Below are positions 8,531 through 17,474 of a stretch of 36,054 nucleotides of DNA, piece after piece (positions within the stretch are counted from its first letter, which is position 1; each line of letters begins with the position of its first letter). The stretch lies in the NCBI GenBank assembly GCA_021819085.1, contig JAKASJ010000029.1, positions 1 through 36,054 on the forward strand. The letters are read 5' to 3'. The position numbers were made by a program, and so were the translations under genes. The stretch comes from Pseudomonadota bacterium. Lineage in GTDB: Bacteria; Pseudomonadota; Gammaproteobacteria; Acidiferrobacterales; UBA6901. The notes below the pieces were generated by a model, which did not search any database, had not been told where the DNA came from, and was given only the letters and a program-made list of their open reading frames with translations.

Positions 8531-9004
8531 CTAGCCGTGCACGGGCCGCTGCTCCTGTTCCGAGCGGCTGCGCAGGTACAGGTAGATGTGGCGGACCGTG
8601 CGCACCGCCATGGCATCGGGGCGTACCGGCAGCGCATCCTCGCGCTTCAGATCGATGCAGTTGCGGTAGTAGACGAGTTCCCGGATATTGTCGCGCACCG
8701 CATTGAGGCTGGGATCGCCCTTGACGAACACCTTGAAAAGCTCCAGCACATCGTCGCCCGGCGGCCCGGGCTGTGGCCCCGCAGCCGTTGTTGCCGGATC
8801 GGCGGCGGCGCGTCCGGCGATGTGGCCACGCAGCAGCAGGCGTGTCAGATCGAGGCTTTCATCGACTGTGGACGAAAGCGGCAGCGTGCCGCGTTCCCTG
8901 AGGGCGCGCTCGAGCCCCCGCAATCGCTGATCCACCTGTTCGAAGGTCTGGTTCAGTGCGTGATTGTCTGACAAGATTCCCGTCCCGGGCCGCCGCACTT
9001 GCAT
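8531..9004 (-). CDS. Conserved-looking protein of unknown function, first gene of deacetylase run
   Basis: A protein of about 157 residues that I do not recognise. It is mostly charged and helical: a heptad-like stretch (NQTFEQVDQRLRGLERALRE) suggests a short coiled coil, followed by an Ala/Pro/Gly linker, then a helical C-terminal part. No signal peptide or membrane helix is seen. ATG 9004 is chosen; TTG 8974 has a better ribosome site (GGGACGGGAAT) and would give 147 residues, and GTG 9037 would add 11. It is divergent from 9104-9424 across a shared promoter region, and it lies 24 bp before the deacetylase, so a role with that enzyme is plausible but unproven. Confidence 0.62.
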   Translation of the reverse strand: MQVRRPGTGILSDNHALNQTFEQVDQRLRGLERALRERGTLPLSSTVDESLDLTRLLLRGHIAGRAAADPATTAAGPQPGPPGDDVLELFKVFVKGDPSLNAVRDNIRELVYYRNCIDLKREDALPVRPDAMAVRTVRHIYLYLRSRSEQEQRPVHG

Positions 9005-9016
9005 CCACCGCCGGCC

Positions 9017-9044
9017 TTGCGCAATATTAGGAGACACTTATAAT
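9017..9044 (+). promoter_or_regulatory. Sigma-70 promoter for the gene at 9104
   Basis: TTGCGC at 9017-9022, a 16-bp spacer and a perfect TATAAT at 9039-9044. It lies in the divergent gap between two small genes and points at 9104, giving a leader of roughly 50 bases. The same AT-rich stretch may serve the minus-strand operon. Confidence 0.6.
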
Positions 9045-9103
9045 ACTTTACCGTCGGCGTCAGGTATAGACATTCCCGGCGCCGTCCTACGGGAGCACCC
9101 AAG

Positions 9104-9424
9104 ATGAACAAGCTGGTCCGGCTGATCCGACTCAACAACCTGCAGTACAACGCGAACCGCGATCCCCAGGTATACCGCAGCGTGCCCCACAGGCCGTTCC
9201 GCATCCAGGCCGTGCTTGGCGGGACCGGCACGGCGCGCGCCAAAGTGGAGGTTGACGGCACGATCCCGTGCAACCAGAGCATCGAGCTGCCCGGCACCTT
9301 TTCCTGTGACGTCCGCTTCGACACCCCCGGCGTACGGGTGGCGACGCTGTTCGTCGAGACCGCCGGTGAATCGTTCGCCCAGGATATCCGTCTCGACGTC
9401 ATGGAGCATGAATGGATCGGCTAG
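9104..9424 (+). CDS. Small protein of unknown function, beta-rich
   Basis: A 106-residue protein I do not recognise. After a basic start (MNKLVRLIRLNNLQYNANRD) the sequence alternates short beta-like strands (KVEVDGTI, CDVRFDTPGVRVATLFVET, DIRLDVMEHEW), with two cysteines about a dozen residues apart (CNQS and CDVRF). It looks like a small beta-sandwich; no signal peptide or membrane helix is visible. It has its own promoter at 9017-9044, and ATG 9104 follows a GGGAG sequence about ten bases upstream. It sits alone between the deacetylase operon and recQ. Function unknown. Confidence 0.65.
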   Translation: MNKLVRLIRLNNLQYNANRDPQVYRSVPHRPFRIQAVLGGTGTARAKVEVDGTIPCNQSIELPGTFSCDVRFDTPGVRVATLFVETAGESFAQDIRLDVMEHEWIG

Positions 9425-9904
9425 TCGTGCCGTCATCACGCAACCGGCCTGCGACACGTGGATAAACGCGAATCGCCCGGACGATGGGCGAGTACAGGGT
9501 GCCGAGCGCCGGCCTGGGGCGGGGTTAAAGGCCGGTCACGCAAAATGCCTTGTGTTATGCGCGGCCCATACACTGCTTAGGCCGCAGTGGGTTGTAAAAG
9601 AACAGGCGTTCGCAGGGATTAATCCATTGATTTCCGGTGATGGATTGAGATTCCATGGATTGAGATTCCAAAGTGCAGCCTATTCCAGGCAGATCACGTA
9701 ACCCTGACCCATGCCGCCGTCGCGCGACGGTCTGCGCTCACGTTCTACAACACGCTGGATGGAGTGATGCGTGCCGCAGTGTCACACGATCGTGCGCTGC
9801 ACGCGGCGACGGCGCCCGATAGAGCATGCTCCGGAAGCGCCGGAACCCAACGGATACCGGCTCCGCGACCACCCCGGGGCGAAGACGCGACAACAACCAT
9901 TGGC
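9425..9904. other. Gap upstream of recQ with a hairpin and a tandem repeat
   Basis: No gene is recognised. Two overlapping alternative hairpins lie at 9561-9589: GCGGCC (9561-9566) pairs with GGCCGC, or CACTGC (9571-9576) pairs with GCAGTG (9584-9589). No T-run follows, so this is not a standard terminator. An exact 15-bp direct repeat is listed separately. An in-frame GTG at 9764 could lengthen RecQ by 47 codons, but that extension does not look like RecQ. Confidence 0.35.
9641..9670. repeat. Two exact tandem copies of a 15-bp sequence
   Basis: TGGATTGAGATTCCA occurs at 9641-9655 and again at 9656-9670. A partial inverted match (AATCCA) lies at 9621-9626. It lies about 235 bp before the recQ start. 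A regulator site or a replication-slippage product are both possible. Confidence 0.7.
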
Positions 9905-11761
9905 ATGAACGCCGACCCCCTCCATATCCTGCGCAGCGTCTTCGGCTACGACCATTTCCGCGCACCGCAGGAAGAAGTGATCGGCACGCTCATGGCCGGG
10001 GGCGACGCACTGGTGCTCATGCCCACCGGCGGCGGCAAGTCGCTGTGTTTCCAGATCCCGGCCATCGCCCGCTCCGGCACGGGCGTCGTGGTTTCGCCCC
10101 TCATCGCACTCATGCACGACCAGGTGGCGGCGCTCACGCAGGCCGGGGTGCGCGCGGCGTTTCTCAATTCCACGCTTACCCCCGAAGAGACGCGCGCGAT
10201 CGAAACCCGGCTGCTGCGCGGCGACCTCGATCTGCTCTATGTCTCCCCCGAGCGCCTGATGCTGGAGCGCACTCTGGATCTGCTGGCGCGCGCGACGCTT
10301 GCGCTGTTCGCCATCGATGAGGCGCACTGCGTGTCACAGTGGGGCCACGACTTCCGCCCCGAATACATCCAGCTTTCGGTGCTGCACCAGCGCTTTCCGC
10401 ATGTGCCGCGCATCGCGCTCACGGCCACTGCCGACGAACCGACGCGGCGCGAGATCGTCGCGCGCCTCGGGCTCGAAGATGCCCGCGTGTTCATCAGCAG
10501 CTTCGACCGACCCAACATCCGCTACCGCATCAGCCAGTCGGGCGACGGCGCCAGCGCGCGCGATCAATTGCTGCGCTTCATCCGTGCGGAACACGCCGGT
10601 GATTCCGGCATCGTCTATTGCCTGTCGCGCAAGCGCGTAAACGAAATCGCCGCCTGGCTCGCCACGAAAGGCCTCACGGCACTGCCGTATCACGCCGGAC
10701 TCGCCGCTGAAGTACGCGCCGCCAACCAGTCGCACTTCCTCAACGAAGAAGGCGTAATTATCGTTGCCACCATCGCTTTCGGCATGGGCATCGACAAGCC
10801 GAACGTGCGCTTCGTCGCGCATCTCAACCTGCCGAAGAGTGTCGAGGCCTATTACCAGGAAACCGGGCGCGCCGGGCGCGACGGCCTGCCCGCCGACGCC
10901 TGGATGGTCTATGGCCTGCAAGATGTCATTACCCTGCGCCAGATGCTTGAAGCCGGCGTTTCCGACGACGCTCACAAGCGCGTCGAGCGCCACAAGCTCG
11001 ATGCCATGCTCGGCCTGTGCGAGCTCACTACTTGCCGCCGCCAGGCGTTACTCACCTACTTCGGAGAGGATCTGTCCAAACCCTGCGGCAACTGCGACAC
11101 CTGTCTTGAGCCGCCCGAAGTCTGGGACGCCACGGTGCTTGCGCAAAAGGCACTGTCGTGTGCGCACCGTACCGGACAGAAATTCGGGGTGAATTACCTG
11201 ATTGATGTGCTCCTCGGCAAGAGCAACGACCGCATCAGGCACTTTGGCCACGACCGGCTCACCACCTACGGTATCGGCAAGGAGCTGGGCATCAACGAGT
11301 GGCGCGGCGTCTTCCGTCAGCTGATCAGTCGCGGGCTGCTCACCGTGGACCTTGAAGGCCATGGGGGCCTGCGCCTCAGCGACTTGAGTCGCCCGGTGCT
11401 GCGCGGCGAAGAGCTCCTGATGCTGCGCCGCGACGCCCTGCCCGAAAGGTCAAAGAAGGTCAAAACCGTGCGCGCGGTGCGCGCTGCCTTTTTCCAGGAC
11501 GCCGACCGCCGGCTGTGGGAAGCCCTGCGCGTCCGCCGCCTCGAGCTCGCCCGGGAACAGGGTGTACCGCCGTACGTCGTCTTCCATGACACGACGCTGG
11601 CGGAAATGGTCGAGCATCGCCCCCGGACCTTGAAAGAGCTTGCCCACATCTCGGGCGTCGGTGAGCGCAAGCTGGCGGCCTACGGCGCTGACTTCATCGA
11701 CGTTATTCGCGCCATGACGGGCGAGTCCGGTAAACCGGAGCACATTAATCCTGATTCATAG
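9905..11761 (+). CDS. recQ: ATP-dependent DNA helicase RecQ
   Basis: A 618-residue protein, close to the 609 of E. coli RecQ, and colinear with it throughout. It shows Walker A MPTGGGKS (39-46), the DEAH box within [19 protein letters not shown], motif [14 protein letters not shown], the zinc-binding cysteines (TCRR then PCGNCDTC), the RQC winged helix and a C-terminal HRDC domain ([15 protein letters not shown]). It unwinds DNA 3' to 5' and acts in recombination and fork repair. I chose ATG 9905 because family similarity begins there ([12 protein letters not shown]); a ribosome site is not obvious. The gene stands alone on the plus strand. Confidence 0.96.
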   Translation: MNADPLHILRSVFGYDHFRAPQEEVIGTLMAGGDALVLMPTGGGKSLCFQIPAIARSGTGVVVSPLIALMHDQVAALTQAGVRAAFLNSTLTPEETRAIETRLLRGDLDLLYVSPERLMLERTLDLLARATLALFAIDEAHCVSQWGHDFRPEYIQLSVLHQRFPHVPRIALTATADEPTRREIVARLGLEDARVFISSFDRPNIRYRISQSGDGASARDQLLRFIRAEHAGDSGIVYCLSRKRVNEIAAWLATKGLTALPYHAGLAAEVRAANQSHFLNEEGVIIVATIAFGMGIDKPNVRFVAHLNLPKSVEAYYQETGRAGRDGLPADAWMVYGLQDVITLRQMLEAGVSDDAHKRVERHKLDAMLGLCELTTCRRQALLTYFGEDLSKPCGNCDTCLEPPEVWDATVLAQKALSCAHRTGQKFGVNYLIDVLLGKSNDRIRHFGHDRLTTYGIGKELGINEWRGVFRQLISRGLLTVDLEGHGGLRLSDLSRPVLRGEELLMLRRDALPERSKKVKTVRAVRAAFFQDADRRLWEALRVRRLELAREQGVPPYVVFHDTTLAEMVEHRPRTLKELAHISGVGERKLAAYGADFIDVIRAMTGESGKPEHINPDS

Positions 11762-11860
11762 GAGCGCGGCCCCGGGGGCGATCCAATGACGGACATTGCG
11801 AAGCGCACGCACCGCAACGGCAACGTTTCACCCCGGTTCTGCCGGCACTGCCACCGAAGG

Positions 11861-11925
11861 TCCCGGAATCGCTCAGGCCTGCGCCGTGCACCCGCACCGG
11901 AAGCGTGGGCGCAGGAATTCCGGGA
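11861..11925. repeat. Nested inverted repeat, long hairpin
   Basis: Outer arms TCCCGGAAT (11861-11869) and ATTCCGGGA (11917-11925) are perfect complements. Inner arms CCTGCGCC (11878-11885) and GGCGCAGG (11908-11915) also pair perfectly. The spacing is asymmetric (8 bases against 1), and the loop is about 22 bases. No T-run follows. It lies between recQ and the decayed ATPase gene and could be a transcript end structure or a mobile-element remnant. Confidence 0.55.
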
Positions 11926-11944
11926 ACGCAGCGGACGTTGCGGG

Positions 11945-12661
11945 TCACGGCACGCCCCGCACCGTGCTGCGCTTGAGCAGGCCGATAAGGCAGACATGGC
12001 ACGGGGCGTTGTGGCCGAGATGCCGGTACACCGCACGCTTGGCCCAGTCGGTCTGGAACGACCATGCTAGGGAATAGCCCCAGATCAGCGCGATTTCCGG
12101 CCACGGGATGGGGGCGAGGCCGAAGCCCCAGGCACACAGGAGCGTCGCGGCAAGCGTGGCGGCCACCGCCGACCACACCATGACCGGCGCCGGATAGGGC
12201 TTGCGCCACTCGGCGTCTTTAGCTGCGCGAGACGAACGGTGTAAAGCTCCGGCTGTGCCGGTCAGACCCATGACGGTAGAGGACCGTGAGCACGCGCCGC
12301 ATGTCCCAACGCACCGGTTGCGGGTCGACTGCGGCGCGGTCGTAGGCGATCGTCATGATCGGCACATCGTTGAAGAAGGCCAGCAGAATGATCATCGCCG
12401 CGGTGATCGGATAGAAGTTGTACACCCGCATCGCGAGCACGACGAAAACCATGACGCGGATCGTTTCCGTGATCCGGTAGATCACGCAGCTGTTCATGCG
12501 CTCGAAGATGCGCCGCATCTCCTCCACCGCCTTGACGATGGTCGACAGCCCCGGCGCAGTGAGCACCAGCACGGCGGCGGCACATGCGGCGCCGGTGGCG
12601 CCCGTTACCGCCACACCCACGTCGGCCTGCTTGAGGGCGGGCGCATCCGGGACGCTCCCGC
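11945..12661 (-). pseudogene. Remnant of a plasma-membrane-type (P3A) proton P-type ATPase
   Basis: Only the C-terminal third survives, in more than one frame. Reading leftward from 12661, a distorted GDGVNDAPALKQ motif (DGGSVPDAPALKQ) leads into GVAVTGATGAACAAAVLVLT, then RIFERMNSCVIYRITETIRV and a membrane segment with NFYPITAAMIILLAFFNDVP, ending in PVRWDMRRVLTV. These are hallmark sequences of fungal/plant-type H+-ATPases and their bacterial homologues. The frame then breaks near 12285, about 100 residues are missing, and the last membrane helices resume (PYPAPVMVWSAVAATLAATL to FQTDWAKRAVYRHL). The N-terminal domain, DKTG phosphorylation site and first helices are absent. It cannot make a working pump. 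Confidence 0.85.
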
Positions 12662-12793
12662 CATCCCGGACTTGCGCTTCACTCCCGAATCGCTGTGTCG
12701 ATCTTCACGACCGTTGTCAGCCGCTCCCGCCGGGCGTCCTTCGGGTCCCGATCGGATCCACGGCGCCCCTGCATGGGCACGGGATCCCGTCCG

Positions 12794-15700
12794 TCAGCAC
12801 CCCGACGCCCGCTTCCGCCGTGCCAACACGACCAGGCCGAGCATTCCGGATCCGAGCAGCCACACGGCGGGCGGCAGCGGCACACTCGAAACCGCCATCA
12901 GCTGGCCCGTGCCATTGAGGGCGTAGTTCTTGCCGCCAAGGTAGGCATTGCCGGCCAGTGTCGGGTCATAGTAGATGTTGTAATTGCTGAAGATGTCGCT
13001 CAGCTGCGGGAGCCCGCCACCGAGATCAAAGAGCCCCACGTACAAAGCCGCTCCGGGCGTGCTGTTGCCATCTGCGACATCAAGGCTCTCGCCGGAAGCG
13101 AGCGAGAAGTTGCCCCAGGCGAAGTTGTCGATGTAGCCGGCGCGGCTGGTTCCGAAATTGGTGCCGGCGAGCAGAATCTGCTGGGTTCCGGTGCCATCCA
13201 GGGAAAGACCTGCGGCATTGGTATTCCAGAGCGTGTTCTGCAGGCTGTAGTTCAGGAAATTGCCGCTGACGAACCAGTTATCCCCCACACCGCCCACGAG
13301 ATAACCGGCCTGATTGACCGTGAGATTCGTGAAGTAGTTGTTGGACGGATCGCTGTGGAAAACACCGTTCTCGGTGTAGCTTCCGGCAAAGGTCACCGTC
13401 GTTGCCGTGGTCTTGAAGGTACCGTTGTTGACGACGTTCCCGGTAAAGATCGCCGGGTTATAGGCCACCGTGAGGGTCTTGCCCGCCGCGTTGGTCACGT
13501 CGCCATTGACCGTCGTGGTGCCGCCGCTCAGCGTCATCGATCCGTTGTTGGTGAGCCCCCCGGTACGGATCGCGCCGTAACCGGAGATCTGGCCGGTGTT
13601 GCTCAGGACATGATTGTTGTTGTCATAGGTACCGCCGGTGAGGTTGATCGTGCCCGCGTTGGTCGCCATCCCGCCCGATACCAGGATCCCGCTTCCGGAG
13701 GACGCCGTCATCAATCCGGACGCCTCGTTCGTCACGGCACCGCCCAGAGTGAGCGTGCCGCCCAGCGCTTCGACTGTTCCCCGATTATCGAGCGCGTTGC
13801 CGAGGTTGCCGCTGCCCTGCACCGTGCCGGTATTGGTGACAGATCCGCCGGCCAGGTCAGCACCCAGACCCGACAGCTCTACGACGCCGCTGTTGCTGAA
13901 ACCGTTGACGACGTTGAGCGTGCCGTTCTGCACCAGCAGCACGCCCGCGCTGTTGGTAAATGGGGTGTCAATCGCACCCGGACCGGAGATCGTGCCGCCG
14001 GCACCGTTATCGAGGCTGCCGGCCCCGCTGACAAACCCGCCGTTCAAGGCAAGCGTTCCTTCATTCGACAGCGTCGTTGCGCTTGCGAGCGACAGTTCGC
14101 TGTCGCCAAGAAGTTCGATGTTGCCGGCATTGACGTTCGGAGTCCCGGACCCATTAATTGTCAGGATCACGCTGGTGGGCGACCCGCCATAGGGCCCGCT
14201 GCTGCCGCTGCTCCCGACGGTGATCAGCCCGTTGTTCGTGAATCCGCCAGCCAGGATTCCCAGCCCCGCATTCCCCGCCACGGTGATGGTGCCGTTATTC
14301 GTGAGCCCGATTCCTCCTGCGTCCAGGATGCCACCCGAGTAAAGCGACAGACCCGAATTGTTGACGATACCGCCGGCCGCCCCGAACTGCGAGAAGGAAA
14401 AACTTGCGTAGTTGTACAGGGTCCCGTCAAAAAGGCCGCCGTTGTAATAGAAGCTGCCGTAGTTGTCGAGTACCCCGTTTTCGGTACCTCCGGACTGATT
14501 GAAGCTGCCGTTGCTGGCAATGGTGATGGTACCCGCCGAAAGCTGGCCCGAGCCGGAAAGCGAATAGCTGCCGTTGTCGATGGCCAGAACGCTGGCCACC
14601 GCATTGGTACCGCCATTCTGGGTCATCGTTCCGGTGAAGCCGAAGCCGACGCCGATGTTTTCATTGACCGCTGACAGGCTGCCGGCTTCGCTGCCGGTGC
14701 CGGCCAGGGTGAAACTGCCGTTGCCAAAGGCATCGCCCACCGTGAACGTACCGACGTTGATGCTGCCGTTGCCGCCACCCACGTTGAGCGTGCCGCCATC
14801 GATCGTGAATGAGCTTGTTCCCGAACCGCTGGTAATGTTGGTGCCGACGTTGAGGGTGCCGCCACTCAGTGTGTAGCTGCCGGTACCGGGGCTTCTAAAG
14901 CCTAGCCCGAGGAAGGCGGATGTTGTATTCGTGCCGCCGCTCTGGGTGAAGGTACCGGTGCCCAAAATGCCGATGTATTCTTGGGCGGCCGACAGGCTGC
15001 CGGTGCCGGAGAGCGCGTAGGTGCCGCTGCCGCCGCTGTCATTGCCAAGGTAGAGGTAGCCGGTTGTTGTATTCGTCCCACCGCTCTGGGTGAAGGTGCC
15101 GGTGCCGGTGCCGAAATAGCCGACGATTTCGTAGTCGGCCGACAGGCTGCCGCCGGAGAGGGTGTAGCTACCGCTGCTGCCGCTGCTATCGCCAAGGTCG
15201 AGGACGCCGGACGCCGTATTCGTCCCGCCGCTCTGGGTGAAGGTGCCGGTGCCGGAATCGCCGACGTATTCTTGGCCGGCCGACAGGCTACCGGTGCCGG
15301 AGAGCGCGTAGGTGCCCGCGCCGCCGGCGTCGCCGACGGTGAACGTACCGACGTTGATGCTGCCGTTGCCGCCACCCACGTTGAGCGTGCCGCCGTCGAT
15401 CGTGAATGAATTTGTTCCCGAACCACCGGTAATGTTGGTGCCGACATTGAGCGTACCGCCACTCAGCGTGTAGCTGCCGGTACTGCCGCTGTTCACACCA
15501 AGGTCGAGGCCGAGGGCCGTCGTATTCGTGCCGCCGCTCTGGGTGAAGGTGCCGGTGCCGGAATTGCCGTTGCATTCCCAGTTGGCCGACAGGCTGCCGG
15601 TGCCGGAGAGCACGTAGTTGCCGCTGCCGTTCTCGCCTATGAAGAGGTTGGACACCGTGTTCGTCCCGCCGCTCTGGGTGAAGGTGCCGGTGCCGGAATC

Positions 15701-16879
15701 GCCGATGTATTCTTGGGCGGCCGACAGGCTGCCGGTGCCGGAGAGCGCGTAGTTGCCGCTGCCGCCGTAGTCAAAGCCTAGGTAGAGGTCACCCAACATT
15801 GTGTTCGTCCCGCCGCTCTGGGTGAAGGTGCCGGTGCCGGGATCGCCGACGTATTCGTAGCCGGCCGACAGGCTGCCGGTGCCGGAGAGCGCGTAGGTGC
15901 CGCTGCCGTTCTCGCCTAGGAAGAGGTATTCGGACACCGTGTTCGTCCCGCCGCTCTGGGTGAAGGTGCCGGTGCCGGAATCGCCGATGTATTCGTAGCT
16001 GTCCGACAGGCTGCCGGTGCCGGAGAGCGCGTAGTTGCCGCTGCCGCCGTAGTCAAAGCCTAGGTAGAGATTGCCTGTTGTATCCGTCCCGCCGCTCTGG
16101 GTGAAGGTGCCGGTGCCGGAATTGCCAACGTATTCGGTGCCGACCGTCAAACTGCCGCCGGAGAGCGCGTAGTTGCCCGCGCCGCCGGAGTCACCGACGG
16201 TAAAGGTATTCACGTTGATGCTGCCGTTGCCACCGCCGACGCTCAAGCTTCCGCCGTCGATCGCGAACGCACTCGTCCCCGAACCTCCGACGATGTTTCC
16301 TCCGACGTTGAGGGTACCACCGCTCAGCGTGTAGCTGCCGGTACTGCCGCTACTAGCGCCAAGGAAGAGGTTGCCGGTGCCGGTCGTCGTATTCGTGCCG
16401 CCAGTCTGGGTGAAGGTGCCGGTGCCGGAATTGCCGATGTATTCCCAGCCGGCTGACAGACTGCCGGTGCCGGAGAGCGTGTAGGTGCCGCTGCTGCCAC
16501 TTAACCAGCCCAGGGCAAGACCTTGGGATACCGTATTCGTGCCGCCGCTCTGGGCGAAGGTGCCGATGCCGGAATTGCCGATTTTTTCGCTGCCGGCGGA
16601 CAGGTTATCCTGCCCCTGATCCAGGGTTGCCCCCGTACCGGTGGCATCGATCGTCAAGGAATTCAGGAGCGGGTTGTTGCTGGGGTTTATATAGGTAACG
16701 ATAGCGCCAGAGTTGGTTATATAGACATCGTCTCCTGCGGCCGGCAGTGCGCTGGTACTCCAGTCGGCCGCAGTATCCCAATCTCCGCTGCTGCCGACCC
16801 AGTTGACCGTGGCTGCCTGAACGGCCCCTGCACCCAGCACCAAGCCCGAAACCACCACCCACCGCGCGAGCATTTTCAT
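12794..16879 (-). CDS. PEP-CTERM exported protein with T5SS/PEP-CTERM-associated repeats
   Basis: A protein of about 1361 residues starting at ATG 16879, which follows a purine-rich GGTGGGGGG ribosome site; an upstream in-frame extension lacks one. The start is a signal peptide (MKMLARWVVVSGLVLGAGA, cleavage after VQA). The N-terminal half carries about twelve copies of a 45-50 residue unit of the form GTGTFTQSGGTNT / LYLG / GSGTYALSGTGSLSAG / EYIG, the repeat known from autotransporters and PEP-CTERM proteins, expected to fold as a beta-helix. The second half is a weaker, asparagine- and glycine-rich repeat array (NNGTITV, NSGVVEL). The C-terminus (VPLPPAVWLLGSGMLGLVVL then ARRKR) is a PEP-CTERM sorting signal read by an exosortase. 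It is probably displayed on the surface or embedded in exopolysaccharide. Paralogous regulators lie on both sides. Confidence 0.9.
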   Translation of the reverse strand: MKMLARWVVVSGLVLGAGAVQAATVNWVGSSGDWDTAADWSTSALPAAGDDVYITNSGAIVTYINPSNNPLLNSLTIDATGTGATLDQGQDNLSAGSEKIGNSGIGTFAQSGGTNTVSQGLALGWLSGSSGTYTLSGTGSLSAGWEYIGNSGTGTFTQTGGTNTTTGTGNLFLGASSGSTGSYTLSGGTLNVGGNIVGGSGTSAFAIDGGSLSVGGGNGSINVNTFTVGDSGGAGNYALSGGSLTVGTEYVGNSGTGTFTQSGGTDTTGNLYLGFDYGGSGNYALSGTGSLSDSYEYIGDSGTGTFTQSGGTNTVSEYLFLGENGSGTYALSGTGSLSAGYEYVGDPGTGTFTQSGGTNTMLGDLYLGFDYGGSGNYALSGTGSLSAAQEYIGDSGTGTFTQSGGTNTVSNLFIGENGSGNYVLSGTGSLSANWECNGNSGTGTFTQSGGTNTTALGLDLGVNSGSTGSYTLSGGTLNVGTNITGGSGTNSFTIDGGTLNVGGGNGSINVGTFTVGDAGGAGTYALSGTGSLSAGQEYVGDSGTGTFTQSGGTNTASGVLDLGDSSGSSGSYTLSGGSLSADYEIVGYFGTGTGTFTQSGGTNTTTGYLYLGNDSGGSGTYALSGTGSLSAAQEYIGILGTGTFTQSGGTNTTSAFLGLGFRSPGTGSYTLSGGTLNVGTNITSGSGTSSFTIDGGTLNVGGGNGSINVGTFTVGDAFGNGSFTLAGTGSEAGSLSAVNENIGVGFGFTGTMTQNGGTNAVASVLAIDNGSYSLSGSGQLSAGTITIASNGSFNQSGGTENGVLDNYGSFYYNGGLFDGTLYNYASFSFSQFGAAGGIVNNSGLSLYSGGILDAGGIGLTNNGTITVAGNAGLGILAGGFTNNGLITVGSSGSSGPYGGSPTSVILTINGSGTPNVNAGNIELLGDSELSLASATTLSNEGTLALNGGFVSGAGSLDNGAGGTISGPGAIDTPFTNSAGVLLVQNGTLNVVNGFSNSGVVELSGLGADLAGGSVTNTGTVQGSGNLGNALDNRGTVEALGGTLTLGGAVTNEASGLMTASSGSGILVSGGMATNAGTINLTGGTYDNNNHVLSNTGQISGYGAIRTGGLTNNGSMTLSGGTTTVNGDVTNAAGKTLTVAYNPAIFTGNVVNNGTFKTTATTVTFAGSYTENGVFHSDPSNNYFTNLTVNQAGYLVGGVGDNWFVSGNFLNYSLQNTLWNTNAAGLSLDGTGTQQILLAGTNFGTSRAGYIDNFAWGNFSLASGESLDVADGNSTPGAALYVGLFDLGGGLPQLSDIFSNYNIYYDPTLAGNAYLGGKNYALNGTGQLMAVSSVPLPPAVWLLGSGMLGLVVLARRKRASGC
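14480..16620. repeat. Nested DNA repeats within the PEP-CTERM gene
   Basis: The sequence CCGCTCTGGGTGAAGGT and its flanks recur about ten times, roughly every 130-150 bp, nearly unchanged at DNA level between 14930 and 16570. On top of this a longer block encoding GGTLNVGGGNGSINV recurs at about 14740-14880, 15337-15477 and 16190-16340. The first two blocks are almost identical over more than 80 bases and lie exactly 597 bp (199 codons) apart. This suggests recent expansion by unequal recombination. Confidence 0.85.
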
Positions 16880-16945
16880 TGGCCACCCCCCACCTCGATC
16901 TGTTTTTTTAATTTCAGTCTCTGTACCGCAGGCCGGCCCGGCCAC

Positions 16946-17474
16946 AAAAATACCCTACGCGTCTTCGTGTCTTTAGAGTGTTGGTGTCTTCTGTGTTGCG
17001 CGAGCCGCTGAAATCAATGCTACCGAATGAAGCTCACCGATCGATCACCGATTCGGACACACGAAGCAGCCCTTCCGATCCTGGCCCTGCCTGCGCAGTT
17101 GCTTCCACCCCGTCTCGGCGACACGCCCGCCCTGATCAGGGCCAACAGCCGCGGGACTGAAACGGCGCGCAGTTCTGGCCGCCGGCGCTGGTGAGGGTCA
17201 CCCCGGAATAGGGCCCGGTCAGGATCGTCGAGGGGTCAATCGCACGCGGAGCACTGAGGGACAGATCGGAGTCGTTCCGCGCGGTGACCTCGGCGATGTA
17301 CGCGATCCGGCCGCGGACAAGGCTTCCAGGCGGAATGGGCGCCGAAAATCCATCGGTTCCGGGAACGAACGGAGCGGACCGGCGCACGCTCGCACTGATC
17401 GACCCGCCACAGCGCATGCTCCTGTCGATCCGCAATCGCCGCCAGCAGGAGCGGCGAACGAATCTCCAGAGCGA
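16946..17474. other. Gap between PEP-CTERM gene and second regulator
   Basis: About 530 bp, expected to hold the PEP-CTERM promoter and the 3' end of the regulator transcript. I see no good promoter. A minus-strand open frame at 17136-17435 (99 codons) ends in PFQSRGCWP and contains IAYIAEVTARNDSDLSLSAP; it has no ribosome site and no family that I recognise. It could be the tail of a lost gene. No hairpin followed by a T-run was found. Confidence 0.3.

Noticed and set aside
6078-8971. Plus-strand frames of 428 and 621 codons
   Set aside because: They are antisense to the aldo/keto reductase and deacetylase, whose motifs are intact.
9764-9904. N-terminal extension of RecQ
   Set aside because: The 47 extra codons do not resemble RecQ, whose similarity begins just after ATG 9905.
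12695-14674. Plus-strand frame of about 660 codons opposite the PEP-CTERM gene
   Set aside because: The minus strand has signal peptide, repeats and sorting signal; the plus frame is a by-product of the repeats.
14880-16620. CRISPR array
   Set aside because: The regular repeats are translated as protein repeats in one frame, the spacing varies, and the intervening sequence is itself repetitive.
16880-17000. Sigma-54 promoter before the PEP-CTERM gene
   Set aside because: A TGGC sequence is present but the spacing to GC is off by two bases.
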